64,000 nt of DNA from Megachile rotundata (lineage: Eukaryota; Arthropoda; Insecta; Hymenoptera; Megachilidae): NCBI RefSeq assembly GCF_050947335.1, contig NC_134993.1, positions 16,306,001-16,370,000 of the forward strand. Reading direction: 5' to 3'. Position numbers and translations under genes: made by a program. Under the pieces are notes generated by a model. It was not told the origin of the DNA. It searched no databases and was given only the letters and a program-made list of their open reading frames with translations. This document shows positions 24,501-37,670 of this stretch, one piece after another (positions within the stretch are counted from its first letter, which is position 1; the number at the start of each line of letters is the position of its first letter).

Positions 24501-26481
24501 AATTAGGCTTCCGTTTGGAAACCCTAGGAATCTTGGTGCTACACGATACTACTGTATTGATTTCGTCAATCGGATACGCACATCTGCTCCCGCTGTGGAC
24601 ACATATACATACACACCTTTTGCTTGAAATGTTTCAATTTTAACAAACAAGAGGCATACTGAGAATAGCAATGTGAAAGCAGGGCGATTAAAATTATCGA
24701 GATTCCTCAAGCGTGAAATTTTCTTGCGTACAGGGTGATTCAGGTTTGGTGTTTCAAAATTGTTTCCGTAAAGTTTCGAAGAAGAACGTTCAGGCGCCTA
24801 TGAAGATATTAGGCGAATACAAGAGGTTCGATTGGTGATGCATCTCGTTTCGTTCGCTTCGCCGGTTGGATGAACGTTCCCGACGAGATTCGCCACGAGA
24901 TCCCCTGGAGTATCGACGGCACGAGGTAGAAAACTTCTGGTCGAGTCGCTGGAACAGCGGGCAGACTCGTATTGAATTACCGGGACGACCCAGTTTCCGG
25001 TCGCGGTAACTCGTGAATACGATTTTCACCTTGTCGCGTTCATTTTTCATGCAGTAAATCATGTATGACGGAGAACCTTCCGATTTATCACCCCGATGGG
25101 TATCAGTCCGGACCAGAGACAGTGTCCCAACGACTGGGCATTTAGGTTTTTAGGATATTTTCGCTCGCGATTCGGAAACGAAATTTTTCGTTCCACGAGT
25201 TCGCATGAGACATTCTTCGCATATTCAGCAGGGAACGATAAAATGTATTACAAATGTACTTATTTGATGTGGAATCATTTTGAAACGAATGTTGGGTTAA
25301 AAAATGAAATCTATTTGCGTATCCATAATTGACCGGTAGTTCGCTCTCGACGAACAGACTCTGTCTGATCACTACTCCAATACTACTTGACAGCGTCAGC
25401 CTAGAGTAGCGTGGACTCATATCGGCGGGTATAAATACATCGCGTGCTCTCACGAGCAATATACATATAAAACGAATACCGTATATCCTGATACGTAAGA
25501 TCCTTTTGGCAATTTCAACTTGCAAATGTTCCGAGAGATCCCCAAATATCCTTTAACCCGTTAGACGATTGAATTCATTTCGAACTCAAACAAGAAGTTC
25601 GTATCCATGCAGGCGTATAAGTAGAATGGCATTGGATTTCTCGAAATCAGAAGACAAGAGGAAGGAAGGAAGAGGCCGGTTATGCGAATAATTCGAAGCT
25701 GGCACGAGCATGCACGACTCTCTGACCAAACCCATCCTCCTTCTTCTGTCTGTTTGCTCGATGTGTCCGGCTCTAACATGCCACAGCCAATTTCTACCCC
25801 GCCACATTTGTCTCTGTTGTCAATTGCAATGCTCCTTGGTCGCTTGCTCGCCTTTTGCCGAATGGAACAGAAACGACGCGGTACACATGAAAATATGACC
25901 AGGGAAGAGAGAAACAGAAACGGACGGATAAGAGGAACGAGGGAGGCAAGTTAGCCGGATTCCGACGCGGTGGATAACTCGGCACGGTCAATGATCGCGG
26001 CTCGTTACCTCGAATAGAAGCTTCAACGGGAGAGAGGGATTCTTCGAGTGGGTGCTTGATAATGGGTGTTTTCGCACGGAACCATGACCGATCTTGACAC
26101 ACGTGGCCATATGGAGTGTTAAGATTAGTTATGGGGTCGTTATCGTACAACGCGCATTGTGTATTTGCAATAAGCTCAGACGTTTTGCAAACGTTCTTCA
26201 ACCTTCCCGCTACGTATACCTTCGATAAAATATACGGACACAAAGGGAAAATTATTTCCTATTAATTATTCGGATAGAAATCGAGCGGTTGAATTTTGCC
26301 GGCACTTTTCCACGACATCTCATAAGGTGGTATCAAAATCTTCAAACGGAATTCGTAAACGGCTAGACCGAAATGCGGAGGACCACGAACGGCCATAACG
26401 GTAGTCAACTAGCAACCGGTCTGCGGTTGGAAATTCAATGTTCTGCATTGCAGTATAAAGGGACACACTAGCGAGGCCGCC

Positions 26482-26522
26482 TTATAACGCACAAGCTTAG
26501 CTCGCCACAACCGTATTTCAGT
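26482..26522 (+). promoter_or_regulatory. Possible core promoter (TATA-like plus initiator)
   Basis: CTTATAACG at 26481-26489 is followed by TTTCAGTCC, an arthropod TCAGT initiator with its A at 26520, about 35 bp downstream. A second TATA-like sequence (AGTATAAAGG) lies near 26451. No coding exon with a good donor follows closely, so any transcript would start with a non-coding exon. Confidence 0.2.
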
Positions 26523-28604
26523 CCGCGTGCAAGCGTCTACCATTTTTCATCGTTCGTTGCGGCTAGATTTCGCGAAATCCCGCAGCGGCGCATAATGATA
26601 GCCTTGCAGCGACAACGACGAATTTCACCGGTGAAAAATCGGACTTACAACCACCAACAACTTCCTACACCTTCAACGGTCAAGTTAACCATTTTGCTCG
26701 TTACCGCAGTTCTTTCTTCTTGCTCTTATCCGTTCTTCTAACACCTCGAGAGGATGAACTTCTTAGCTTCCTGCTTTTAACATAAATCACTTCTTCCGTG
26801 GCGTCATTCGGATTAACTCGTTTCAATTGGATACAATTCGAAAGGGGTGCGAATTATTTATTCGAGATAGTACTTTGAGACTACTATGAAGTATACGAAT
26901 TAAATTGGCAATCTTCCCCCGTATTTTGCTAGGAAATTTCATTTTTGAGTGTTACACGTCCTCCTTGAACGACGATATTGTCATGACCCTCTCCGCCATT
27001 TCATAAACTAGCAAAGTTTTATTAAAATCATAGAACGCTTAAACGTTCCTAACAGTTACTGGATCCAACATCGGATACCATGAATTATTCTCTGTTATAA
27101 GGCGACGCTTTTCAGAAGCAATTTTTCGACGGCCATTAGGAATTTCCTAAATTAAATCCGCACCTTTTCGGAGCGTCTATCGCGTTCAAGCGAACCTTCA
27201 TTCTTCTCTTAATATAGAAAACTTGTTGGGAAGCATAGAATATTTAGGTTATAGAGGGTTAATGACTCGTACGAGGAAGGGAGTAGATCGGAATGAAGGT
27301 AGGTCATGATGCGAGCATCTGCTTGCAGCAAGTTCGTGTTATTTTTACGTGAAAACTTTTTTCGAGAACGACGGTGGTGGTGGAAGAAGTGTAAGCAAAG
27401 CACGCGGGAAAACGAACAAGCGACAGATCAAAGAAACGAGCTACCTGTCTTGCCCTCGTAAATTTTCTCGATTGCGGGACCAGTGATCGTCGTTTAAGCC
27501 TGAAAGCTTTGTAAACTACCGCGCGTGGAAAAGTTTTTACGTGTGTCTCGTTAATTGAAATGCATCCACATGTCGCGCTGCAATCTTTTCTTCGCTTTAA
27601 CGAATAATTAACGTCGATAAGTGGTATATTCGATAATTTTCAGGGAAAATATTTTTTTCGAATTATAAAATATTGCGGGAAAATAAAAATGCTGTGAGTA
27701 GATAAAAATTCCGGATAAATTTTATTAACCAAACTCCAATATTATTATCGCAATAAATGATGGCAGCAAAAATTTGCACGACTGAGTAACACCTGTTTTC
27801 GTGGCATTTAAAATAGCACTTGTGCATTTTTACGAGGGTTACGTGATGTCATTGGTCGGCGAGTGGCAACGTTTGGGAGCCGTTTTGTATGCATGGAAAC
27901 AGGGCTTAAATTAAGGAGACTCGCCCTTCGGGTTAAGGTCGGGTCTCTTTAATTTTGCATCGCAATTAAGTCCCACGCGAAAAATTGTCCCTTGTAATGG
28001 ACGTCGTGTTCCTTGTCTCGCTTAACACGCATTATTAAACGGGATGTATTTAATTTTAATACCCTTTTAACACTTTCACTTGCACCTTATAATTCAGCAG
28101 TTTACTCAAGTAAACTGTAGAATGTTTCAAACTGTTCCAAGTAGCTACAATATTTTATACATAATTTTTGTTTAATCGTTGTGTGTTCGCCCCTCGAATG
28201 CTGTTTCATAATTAATGAAGGGGTTAATCGTGATGGCAGTTAGGTATAATTAGTGCGATCTAAGTAGGACTTCGACTTCATACAATCGTTCGCTGCCAAT
28301 TGCCTGCCTTATGAATGAATCGTTCGCAGACATTGTAAGAGTTTCACCGTTCATTCATCGTTCGTTCTGAGCGAGCTTCACATTCTTCAGAGCCATTGCC
28401 AAAGTAGTCGGGCAAGTTCAATTTTGGGATCTTAACCTCCATTTTCTTTGTCTTCTTTCTCGCGATTGCTGGAACAAAGTGTACTCGGCTGAAATATCCT
28501 TCTTGAGTTGAATAAAAAATATTATGTGTGTTTCCACTTCTCTCGAGTGGAAGGTGTCGTGATGTCTCAGAGAAGAATGTAAATATAATGGAGAGTCGCT
28601 GAAG

Positions 28605-28725
28605 CAGAAATTTTGAAATATTCCAAGTTTGGGACTTTGTAATTTAGGGACTTTGAAAGTTGGACACTTTAGAACTTTGACATTCTGCAAATTCGGTTAT
28701 TTTAGACTTCTGAACTTTAAGATAA
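28605..28725 (+). repeat. Degenerate short-unit array (GGGACTTTG type)
   Basis: Repeated variants such as TTTGGGACTTTGTAATTTAG, GGGACTTTGAAAGTTGG and TTTAGAACTTTGACATT follow one another with a spacing near 10-20 bp. It belongs to the same loose family as the array at 21460. Confidence 0.5.
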
Positions 28726-31619
28726 TTTTGAGCATCCTCACGCGTGAAGAATTTTGCATAACTCGATTTTCCATATGGGATAGAAGTCAATCTAAATCGA
28801 CAAAGTGGTAAACACCTTCATGAATATTTGTTTTGGTTAAACACCGTGGCCGATCGAGACGTTCTCATCCCAGGATGGTTGATAACGATGCTCGACAAGT
28901 TTGGAGAACGCTCTCTGGCCAGTCTGTGCAAAGTTCAGAGGTCACGGGAAAGTTAAGGATGACCGACAACTGCGATCGATAAAACAGGGATCACGAAACT
29001 GTCGGTTGCGTAACCGTGGAAAATCGTTGTTGCGTGTAAGCAACAACGCGTAATCGACATTCCGTGTACCGAGATTCGGCATGAAAAACGAAGCTGGTTC
29101 ATTATTTAAATTGCGACTCTCCCCGTGGAAAGGCTTGACTTGTTGCGGCAACGTGTAATTACGACTACCTCCGCGAGTCTCTATTGTTTCTTCGAGCGTT
29201 TGCATCACTTTCGGTATTAGACTAACAAGGGAACACCGTGGATCCTTATTCACCGATTTGGACAAAACTTTTTTGCACAGAGAATGTTAAATAACATTCC
29301 TGGTTTATTGACTTGTGTTATAAAGGTATGCGTTAGTTGAAGTGTAAGGGGTTAATTACATAAAGCAAGGAAAGAGAAGGAGAGGCGAGTATGTGGTTAC
29401 GTAAAGTCGTTCGAAATGGCACGTGGAAGTGAAACGTCGTCGCTGCATCGTCGCGTCGACTGTGTTTATGTGTATCGCAGAAAGAGATTTCTGGTGGTGC
29501 ATTCATCTTGAACGTTGAAGCCACGATCACGGATCATAGCAGCGCTATTATACCTGGCGGGTCTCGAGTGGCCGCTATAAATCGTGCGTTCAGCTATGCG
29601 CGTCGAATGACAAATCGTCGACAGGTGGCTTCGCAGGAATCGTGGCTTTTTCGCTTTCAGGCCACCGATCTTCTATTGTCGACTATTGTTCTTCCTCGTT
29701 TTTGTCGCTCGAGTCGATCAAAGTCCACTCTTGGGCGAGATATTTGCGAATTTAATCGTTTCATTGTGAACGACGTGCGTCATCTCATTCGTAGAATGAT
29801 CTCATTACGTCTATCATCCCTTTTACGATTAAATCAAATAAAAATCGAGGGAGAACATTTAACACGGGCAATAATAAGTTGCTTAATCCATAAATAAAGT
29901 TGTAATAACGACTGGTCAGCATTGCCCCATTTTCCTTAAAAGCCCCGATAACCTGTTGTGTTCGAGCCAATGTATTTCATTGTTCGTTAATCTTCCACTT
30001 ATCGTTAATGACCCATCAATGGAACTACCCAGAAAAGAACATTTGCACTTGGCGTGCTACACGATCTGTTAATTTGAAAATCTTACATCATTAATGGTTA
30101 TTCTCATTAGCTTCCGCGATACGAGTTGCACGAGCGTCGGTGATTGTATTACACAATCGTCTTATCGTCAATCGTGTGGTAAAAGTGAAAATACGGTGAG
30201 AGGAAAATGTTAGAACATTCAGAAAGATAAAGATTATATGAACAGCAGCAATAAACTTTTCTATTCAAGTTCGCACACGGATATCGACGAGCTCAAGCCA
30301 CTCAAGTACTCAAGAAGATTAACAAAACCATAGAATCCCTTTTAGCTCGGCATAAACAACCCCCGTGACAATCAATCCCTGTGAACGCGATAGGTATCGC
30401 ACTCGAAGGGCAGAAGCCCTGCATTTCATACGGGCGAAGAAATCCTATCAGGCGAAAGGGACGCTGAAAATCTAATTTTTCCTCGAAAACTTCCAACAAG
30501 TTTTGAAGCACATACGAGGGTTGGACCACATGAGATTCGACGTCGAAAGTTAGCCCGGGCTCGGCGAAACAGTCCCTCGCTAACTCGACGTTTCTTTCTT
30601 GTTTCCCATTGAGTTTTCTGCTCCGATTAAATTAGTCCTGTGGCGATTTCGAGGACCGTGCTGTAAACCAGCGGGGGCCAAACGCGCTCGCCAGGGCCCC
30701 GGGCATAGGTAATTTATGTGTCGCAAGATCTAAACTTTCGGGTCTTCAAATTTCTAAATCACGTATCTTCAAATGTGTATCGTTTTTAGTCTTCATCCCA
30801 CGAAGTAAAGAATCTGCAGAGATTTAATTTTCATCTTCGACTCAAGTACTCTTCAAACTTTAAATCGTCTCCATTATTATTTATTCCCCGTACGCGGTAA
30901 GCTTGTTCAAATCGATGCATATTTCACGATCGCATTTTACCCTCGTTACTATGCGCTACGCGTAGATTACACATATATGCGACATTCGTTTCTCGTCGAA
31001 ATTGTTCGCACGATTTTTCACCGACGGCATTTTAACCGAGACGGTCCGAGAAAACCGTCGCTCATAAATAGACGATTCGTTAAGGGAGATCCGTGCAATA
31101 TGGGATCTCGTTTGATAGTCTACGAGTATCCTACGGACCACGAAGTTAGATACAGTTATATCCCCCGGTGTACGCCAAATTTTAGATCTTGCGCGTCCGA
31201 CGGTAATTATATTTAATGAGAATGTAAATAATTACCGGCGAATACCCATCGAGTTTCTCAACGAGCCGATGATATTGCCGTATAATTTAATCGACGATAC
31301 TTGATCGCTTCCTGCAGTATCGAATAATTTTCACATGGTACACACTTGATTTTCGGTTCGATTCAATAACTTTCTTTATCGGCTTGAATCTCTATCGAGT
31401 ATAACGAAGAGTAGATGCATAGTGGGAGGTATTAGAAATTTGACTGATGTGCAGTATCTCCACCCCTTATTTATTTAAGGGGGCAAAGTTGACCATCGCG
31501 TTAAAAAGTCACGGAGCATGTCGGAATAATTTTAACGAGGGAGGAAAAAGCGATAGGATTGTAGGAAAGGATGTAAAGGGGCTGGGTGTAAATGGGGTGG
31601 TCGAAGGGGCGGGGGTGCG

Positions 31620-32074
31620 AGCGTCTGGCGTCCTAGAAGCAGCTCGAGGAAATCGGGGTGGGAGTAACCGCGGCCATGTGCTCGACGCTCGACGCTTGAT
31701 CGGCGATCAGTCGTTGCCGCGCGCTCGTCGAGAGCGCATCTGCTACGTTCGTTCTCTTCTCGTGCAACCCCTTCGCGATCGAAAATCAAAGCTTCCCGCA
31801 AAAATTCCGACTAGTTCCATAAACTACCATGAGGTCAGTGTGCGTGAAAAATCGCTCGCCACGCGTGTGAATTAATCCGAGGGTGAAGACTCGGTTGGTC
31901 CACGGATCATGCCAACCTGATTTCTCCCGGTATCAGAGTTTTACGATATCGATCGCGATCGAGTACGACGATCTTACCGTTCGTACAAGTGAAATATTAT
32001 CCTCGATCAGGAGAACGCATCCTGGCGCGTTGTTCTCGCCGTACGGTGGAATCGTTCACGATTGTGCCGCGATC
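31620..32074 (+). promoter_or_regulatory. CpG-rich promoter and 5' UTR of exon B
   Basis: This is one of the most CpG-dense places in the window; I count about 13 CpG in the 60 bases from 31681. It contains an exact arthropod initiator GATCAGTCGTTG with its A at 31709. No TATA box is seen about 30 bp upstream, so it would be a CpG-type, TATA-less promoter. The sequence then runs without an obvious intron to the ATG at 32075. A longer in-frame ATG-less opening exists from 31883. Confidence 0.4.
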
Positions 32075-32224
32075 ATGCACCACACGGCACCCTGGTACCT
32101 ACCCTGGGGCCTGAAGCTGGTGCCTTTGCCCATTCCGCCTGGACACCCGGCTTCTGGCATCCCCAATCCTGGACTACACTTGCTGGCTCCGTTGCCCGGC
32201 ATCTATGCCCCTGAACCGAGAAAG
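32075..32224 (+). CDS. Candidate first coding exon B of the unidentified gene (Pro-rich N-terminus)
   Basis: An ATG at 32075 opens exactly 50 codons, beginning MHHTAPWYLPWGLKLVPLPI and ending LLAPLPGIYAPEPRK. It stops in phase 0 at a consensus donor (AAG|GTAAGT). The peptide is rich in Pro, Leu and Trp with low charge, and its codons favour G/C at the third position, unlike surrounding intron DNA. The same exon phase is seen in exon A at 12,592, 20 kb upstream. Both could therefore be alternative starts of one gene. I do not recognise the sequence. Confidence 0.5.
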
Positions 32225-34349
32225 GTAAGTGCTTTCTACCTTCCGGTATCGATCCGGCGAACACCCGTCGGGGATCATTGTTCGGGAACCTGCTAAGCGG
32301 TTTTTCTTATGCACATGACATAAGTGCATTGTTTTCAAATTTTTCACTGCTACTGTGACCAACGATTGCAATCGATAATTGATAATTTATCGGGAACGAA
32401 AATACAGTCGAATGACTTTTTAATTGAAGATGCAACGCTGAAATAATTTTATGTGTGTTACCACGTATGACTACGATATTTAACGTGTTGGTTTTCGCGC
32501 ATTTTCATGTGTGATACATGTCATCAAAGATGCATACGATATGAGGGATTGAATACTTGTGAGCGTTAGTGTACATAGTTAATGGATCCGTGCGCTAAAG
32601 GTCGATGCGTGTCTGTTCTTGACATTATCTTATGTTAATCGCTCGTAAGTTGATTACATTGTCTCCGCTGTTAGCTTGGCTACTTATATTTTGCAAAATT
32701 CTTGCTTTGAAAATCTGTAATACACGAGTTCTTTATTTTGGAAAAGCTTGATACTTAATATTCTTATTTCAATACCTACATTTACATTTTGAGTGTCTCA
32801 GTATTATGCAGAATTTCAAGTACTTGTTAATTAGTCAAATAAAAGAATTTCTAATGATCGGTTTCCACGAAGTATAAAGTCAGCTTATTGAATTTAGAAA
32901 TGTAAATTACAAAACAAACATAAATGAATACTCCATAAATGAACTGCAGCATTAGCAGAAAATTGGTTAACGCGACACGAAACCTGTACGTGGTATTCTT
33001 CGAAACCCCCTAGGGTAGAAAGTAAAACCTTTCTAGGAAATCGTACGAAAGGGATTACGATAGTGATTGTACTCGAATTAATTGAAGCGACAATATCACG
33101 GTTAGGAATAATGCAGCAGATTCTCCGCAGAAGGTCGTGTATTTTCGGAACCCGTTTCGCAATGGACTTCGATTGCAAATGACCGCGCGAAAATACTATG
33201 AATATTTAACGAGATTTCATTAGTTCTTTTTTTTGTTCTCGCTTTCGGTTGCATCCACGTAGCAGAGTCAGGTATCTCTTTTTTTTTCATACGAAAAATC
33301 TTTTCCTCGTGTAAATGTCGCCCGAATGAAGCTTTCCTCGTTGCCCCAGGCCGAAGTTTTTGTTGGACGCGATTTCGCGCGATTAAAATTCTCCCGTTTT
33401 CTTGCGGCGTCGGCTTCGTTAATATTAATGCGTTGTATCCAAGAATTTGTCTTGAATTAAAAATTTCAAATTCATAAATAATATTAATAACCAATATAGT
33501 TGTATCTGAGTCTGGCCACATACTATCAGCTTCCACTGTGGCAAATGTACTAATAATTCATATTGAAAAATCAAGTTGCAGACCTTTTGAAAATTTATGC
33601 AGTGTCACATCAAATATTTAAATTCCTAATCTGTCTCAATTTGTCCATTGTCATGTCAACGAAATTCTTTTTTCTCGTCCCGAATTTCGACAGTATTTTG
33701 GGACGAGAAACTGTTTGCATTGTTGCTACATCTCTCTGTTGATTTTCTGCTACTTGTACTAAGTATTGTTACTTAGCGACTTGTCAAGGATGCAACGAAC
33801 AAACACACGGTTAGAAATCTTTATTACATCATTCGATTGTACAGAAAAAGAAATGTGAGATACCTTTAGTCATTAAATATTTACTTTTTGTTTACGTATT
33901 CGGATCCTCGTGAAAAATATTTTGCAGTCGATTCGGGATAAAAATGGCGTGAGTCATTCTTACAACCAGTTGATTAATTTAGGACCATTTGACCTTTCGG
34001 ACAGCGCTTCTTAATTAGCATTTCTATATGAAGCTTCCTACCTGGTATACGTGATTCATCGTGTGCAACTAAACTGACACGTGGTGTCGTTGTTTATTTA
34101 AACGGAACAACGATCGAATCGTTTGCGGTTCAGCCATTTGTGGTCTAACCATTCGCGGTCGCGGCTAAAATTCACGCTGTTAACAATTAACACTAGAACT
34201 ACCGCCGTTTGAATCTCTACCTAATTTTATCGCAGTCGCCCACCAGCGATGTGTACTTAAATCTAAAAACAAAATTAACGTTCCTTAAAGTACGTAGACA
34301 TTCTGCTGTTTAATCAGTTGCAAATTTTGCAGCGTTTAAAAGCAGTTTG

Positions 34350-34480
34350 AGGAACTCTGGAAATTTTGGGATTTAGAAATAGGGCAAATTTTGAAGTTTA
34401 GAAATTTAGATATTCAGGGATATGCAGTTTGTAGAATTTGTGAATCAGAAGCTTCAGAGATCCGAAAGTTTCGAAGTTTC
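34350..34480 (+). repeat. Degenerate short-unit array (GGAAATTTTGGGATTTAGAA type)
   Basis: The sequence alternates variants of GAAATTTTGGGATTTAGAA, AAATTTTGAAGTTTAG and AAATTTAGATATTCAGG with roughly 10-bp periodicity. It resembles the arrays at 21460, 28605 and 45955 in style, not in exact unit. Confidence 0.45.
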
Positions 34481-35769
34481 CATATTAACCGTCCCAAAAT
34501 CTCGGATATGACATCCTCTTGACCACCCCATCCTCGGAAGCTTACATTGCACCCAATCTAGACACATATGCGCACTGTTTATGATACGCGAAATCGATGG
34601 AAGATGTTACGTGATTGTACAGAGGGTTAAATTCACGTTGGTTATTCTTCCTCGTTGGCCGAGGTGAAGTCTAAATAGTCGTCGAGGCGAATGCATCGAA
34701 AATAACCCGGAGAATGCTCATCGCGTGTATTGAGAGACGTAGCATGACAACTATTCACGTACCATGAATACGTTGGTTGAAGTCAGCAACCCGGACCATC
34801 GATATCCTAGCGATCCTTGGATTCGGATAAATCGACCCTTTTGCTCAATGAATATTTTATCGTGTCTCGATGAATTAAACGCTGAGTTCGTAGCTATCGG
34901 CCATTGAAACGTCGATAGTATTCGGAAAATTAATATTAATCCTTTAATCCCTCTGTCAATACCCGCCGTTACTTTTGTCGATTCTTTCCATGAAATATTT
35001 CAAGATTGATATTTGCCATTGAGGAACTCCCGTGAAAAATGTCCGTATGCTTTAAATAAATCACGTATGGTCAAATGTTACATGTAAAGAAAACTGAGAT
35101 TCCAAAACTTTCTGTGAGAAATTCCTCCAAAAAGTCTTCGGAGTACAAATTTTTTAATTGGAAGAATTTCGCGAAAATTTAGAACTTGGATCTAACTTCC
35201 TTGAAATACGATGATCGATATTCCTTGGGAAAAATTTTCGTTTCGCAAATTACGGTGATGGGCGGAAAGTTGAAGTAGGAAAGGTTCATGTAAAGTCTGA
35301 AAAGCGGCGAAACGACGGCAAAGTGCTCGTCGAATTATAGGTGTGCAACCAGGAAGCGTTTACGACATTGGTTCGATCTTATGCTCGATTCGAATTTTCA
35401 CTAAGTGTCTGCTTTTACTCGGAGTTTTTTTACATCGTTAAAATGAACGATCTTCCGCGAACCCATTTGTTCATTGTAGTTAAATTTGTAGAACTACTTA
35501 TTCCTACAGTGAGAGTTTTTCATACTTTTCTGAAGTTAAAAAATTTGAAGTTTGTGAAATCGATGAGATCGTAAAATATGAATATGAAAATTTAAGCGAC
35601 ATGTAGTAATTTTATACCTTTTTCTTGCATCAAAAGGAGACGTACAATTGTCAGCTCTTTAATAAGAATTATTACATAATTCGGTAAATAAAGTATAGAA
35701 TTTATGTGCGTTATTGTTAGCCATCAAAGACAAAAATATAGAATGTTGAATATTTTGTGGCAATATTTC

Positions 35770-36015
35770 GTTACACCCTGTCATTTAATTGAATTATTGG
35801 ACGAGAGTACCAATATTTGGAAATATGAGTTAGCGTGTAACAGGATGCGTTTTGCTATTTTATCAAAATATTGGACGAGGTACCAGGTAATATTTTAGCG
35901 GACAATATTGTTTGAGAATATCGGTTATCAAATGTGTACCAATTAGATGTGAAACGTACGACGTTGCTCTCTGCTACTTTGTCAAATTAGTGAAGGCAGT
36001 ACAAGCCAATACTTG
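35770..36015 (+). repeat. Diverged tandem repeat, about three units
   Basis: The phrase ATTGGACGAG-AGTACC-AATATTT recurs three times in degraded form: near 35794, near 35868 (TATTGGACGAGGTACCAGG) and near 35988 (GTGAAGGCAGTACAAGCC). The second and third are preceded by TGCTATTTTATCAAA and TGCTACTTTGTCAAA. Spacings are about 74 and 118 bp, so units have gained or lost sequence. Confidence 0.45.
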
Positions 36016-37377
36016 ATCTAATAATATTATGTTGAAATACCAGTTGCCAACTTTGTATTTAATTACTGTTTCCAAATTTAAAAGTCTGTATATTTTTATT
36101 TCCGACTTTTCTGTCCCACATTTTGCATTAAAAATATACCCATTTGTACTTGTTATATGTCTAATTAATCTGGGTCACAATCAGCCCTGTCACGGTGTTA
36201 CGTTTAAATTTACAGCCCACAGCCTGTGTCACCATTTTGAACGTGCTCTAAATACTGTTTAATTCTAAACATCTCGAAAGTATACAGCTTTAATATTTTC
36301 AGAAAAGATGTTTAGAAAAAAAAATTCTCAGACATCTCAGCTGCCAATTGGCTTTTCTCGAGTTCGAAATAGTGGTATGCAAACGCGAGGATCGAGAGAG
36401 AACACGTAGGTGACGTTTTACGAGCAAACAGGTGTGTCAGGAACGTTCACGTATTCTCCCTGGGAAATATGTGCGAGGTCCACGTCTTAATTCTTCGCCT
36501 CCGACATTGAATTCTACCTCAATGCGAGCCTGGACGATGGAAATTCGCTAGAACGGCCAAGAAAAGACAGTCTCGACGCTTTGCACTATCCACCGTGTTC
36601 TATGCTCGCGAGCACTCCGTAAATCCTTGCAATTTATTTGTTTGCCGGTTATACACTACATTTTTCCCCTTGGAGTTAACCAAGCCACGTTCAAGGAATT
36701 TTAAATGGATTTCACCCTCGTAACTCGTTTTTAAAAGCTTTTGTGTTCATTTATTTCCACTTGCAATGGATCTCCTTTTTTATCGCGGTCATAGTTTTGC
36801 ACGATTTTTGCAATTTATACAGGTCTTTCAACTATCGCGATATTTTTAAAAAGCGAGAAATTTCTTCGAAAAGAAGACATGGCAAAAATTTGTAATTACA
36901 AATGACGGAATATGTTTTTGACAGTTTGATTAATTATTAGTAGTGTAATATGCAGCGAATTAACACGTCTGTCGCAGTGAAAACAGACGCGTGTAACAAG
37001 ACACGCTATAATTGCGATTATTCAGAGTACGATCATTTTTCAATTTCGCGCTTTGACGGTTGCATGTTTCATGCTAATCGCTCATCAATCTCATAAGCAC
37101 TCATTAGCTTATGTGTTAAATCGTTAACACTAGGGATTTCAGAAATAAATAGTTCGCGAGTTCACGATATATTCTTCGATCGGAATCGTTAATCAGATCG
37201 GAACTTGGAAGTTGACTTACGGAAGACATTTGCGATCAGTTACGGAGGGTTGATCACACCCATCATTGTCAAATCTTATCAAATCCTATTATCATTGACT
37301 GTTAATTAAAGTTGCACTCAATTTTTATTAACGAAATAATAAAAATTAAAGTAGTGGTACATGGTTTCCTAAGGAAA

Positions 37378-37670
37378 GTCTATATAAAGACGTTTGAAAA
37401 AAATAAGTAAGTTTTGCGGTTCATACGCGTCGAATCGAAGCATTCTCGCGTCCGAAGCACGCGGGACGTCGTCGCGACGCCTCGGGCGAGTTTCTCACCC
37501 CTTTTGAGCGTCGGTAGCCGCAGGACAGCAGCTATTCCGGGACGGCTTAATTATCTTCGCACAATAACTCGATCGCGAGACGAGCAACCGGCGCGGCGTT
37601 CCGTGGCCCACGGTGGACGAGACAGAAAAATAGAAAAGAGCAGTCACCACGGAGAGAGAGAGAGAATGTG
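37378..37670 (+). promoter_or_regulatory. TATA-box promoter and GC-rich 5' exon candidate
   Basis: A clear TATA box (CTATATAAAGAC, core 37381-37388) is followed about 30 bp later by an abrupt change to CpG-rich sequence (37415-37640), as expected for a transcription start and 5' UTR. A GA-rich run at 37651-37666 ends in AAT|GTGAGA, a possible donor. The open frame here (37414-37671) lacks an ATG. It would make a non-coding first exon that could splice to the acceptor just before exon C1. Confidence 0.35.

Larger units (their letters stand above)
12733..31619 (+). other. Long non-coding tract, presumed intron of the unidentified gene
   Basis: About 19 kb without a convincing coding exon. Base composition is moderately AT-rich with frequent CpG, unlike the CpG-poor gene cluster. 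It contains a short direct repeat (12883-12933), a 14-bp palindrome (16032-16045), GC-rich islands near 23740-24180 and 25580-26060, a promoter-like TATA/initiator pair near 26482-26522, and degenerate ACTTTG-type arrays near 21460-21595, 28605-28725 and 30730-30870. The frames of 60-190 codons overlap each other on both strands and lack splice context or family motifs. Confidence 0.5.

Noticed and set aside
25561..26243. Overlapping ORFs on both strands (up to 149 codons)
   Set aside because: Several frames are open together in a GC-rich stretch, no family motif, no matching splice sites.
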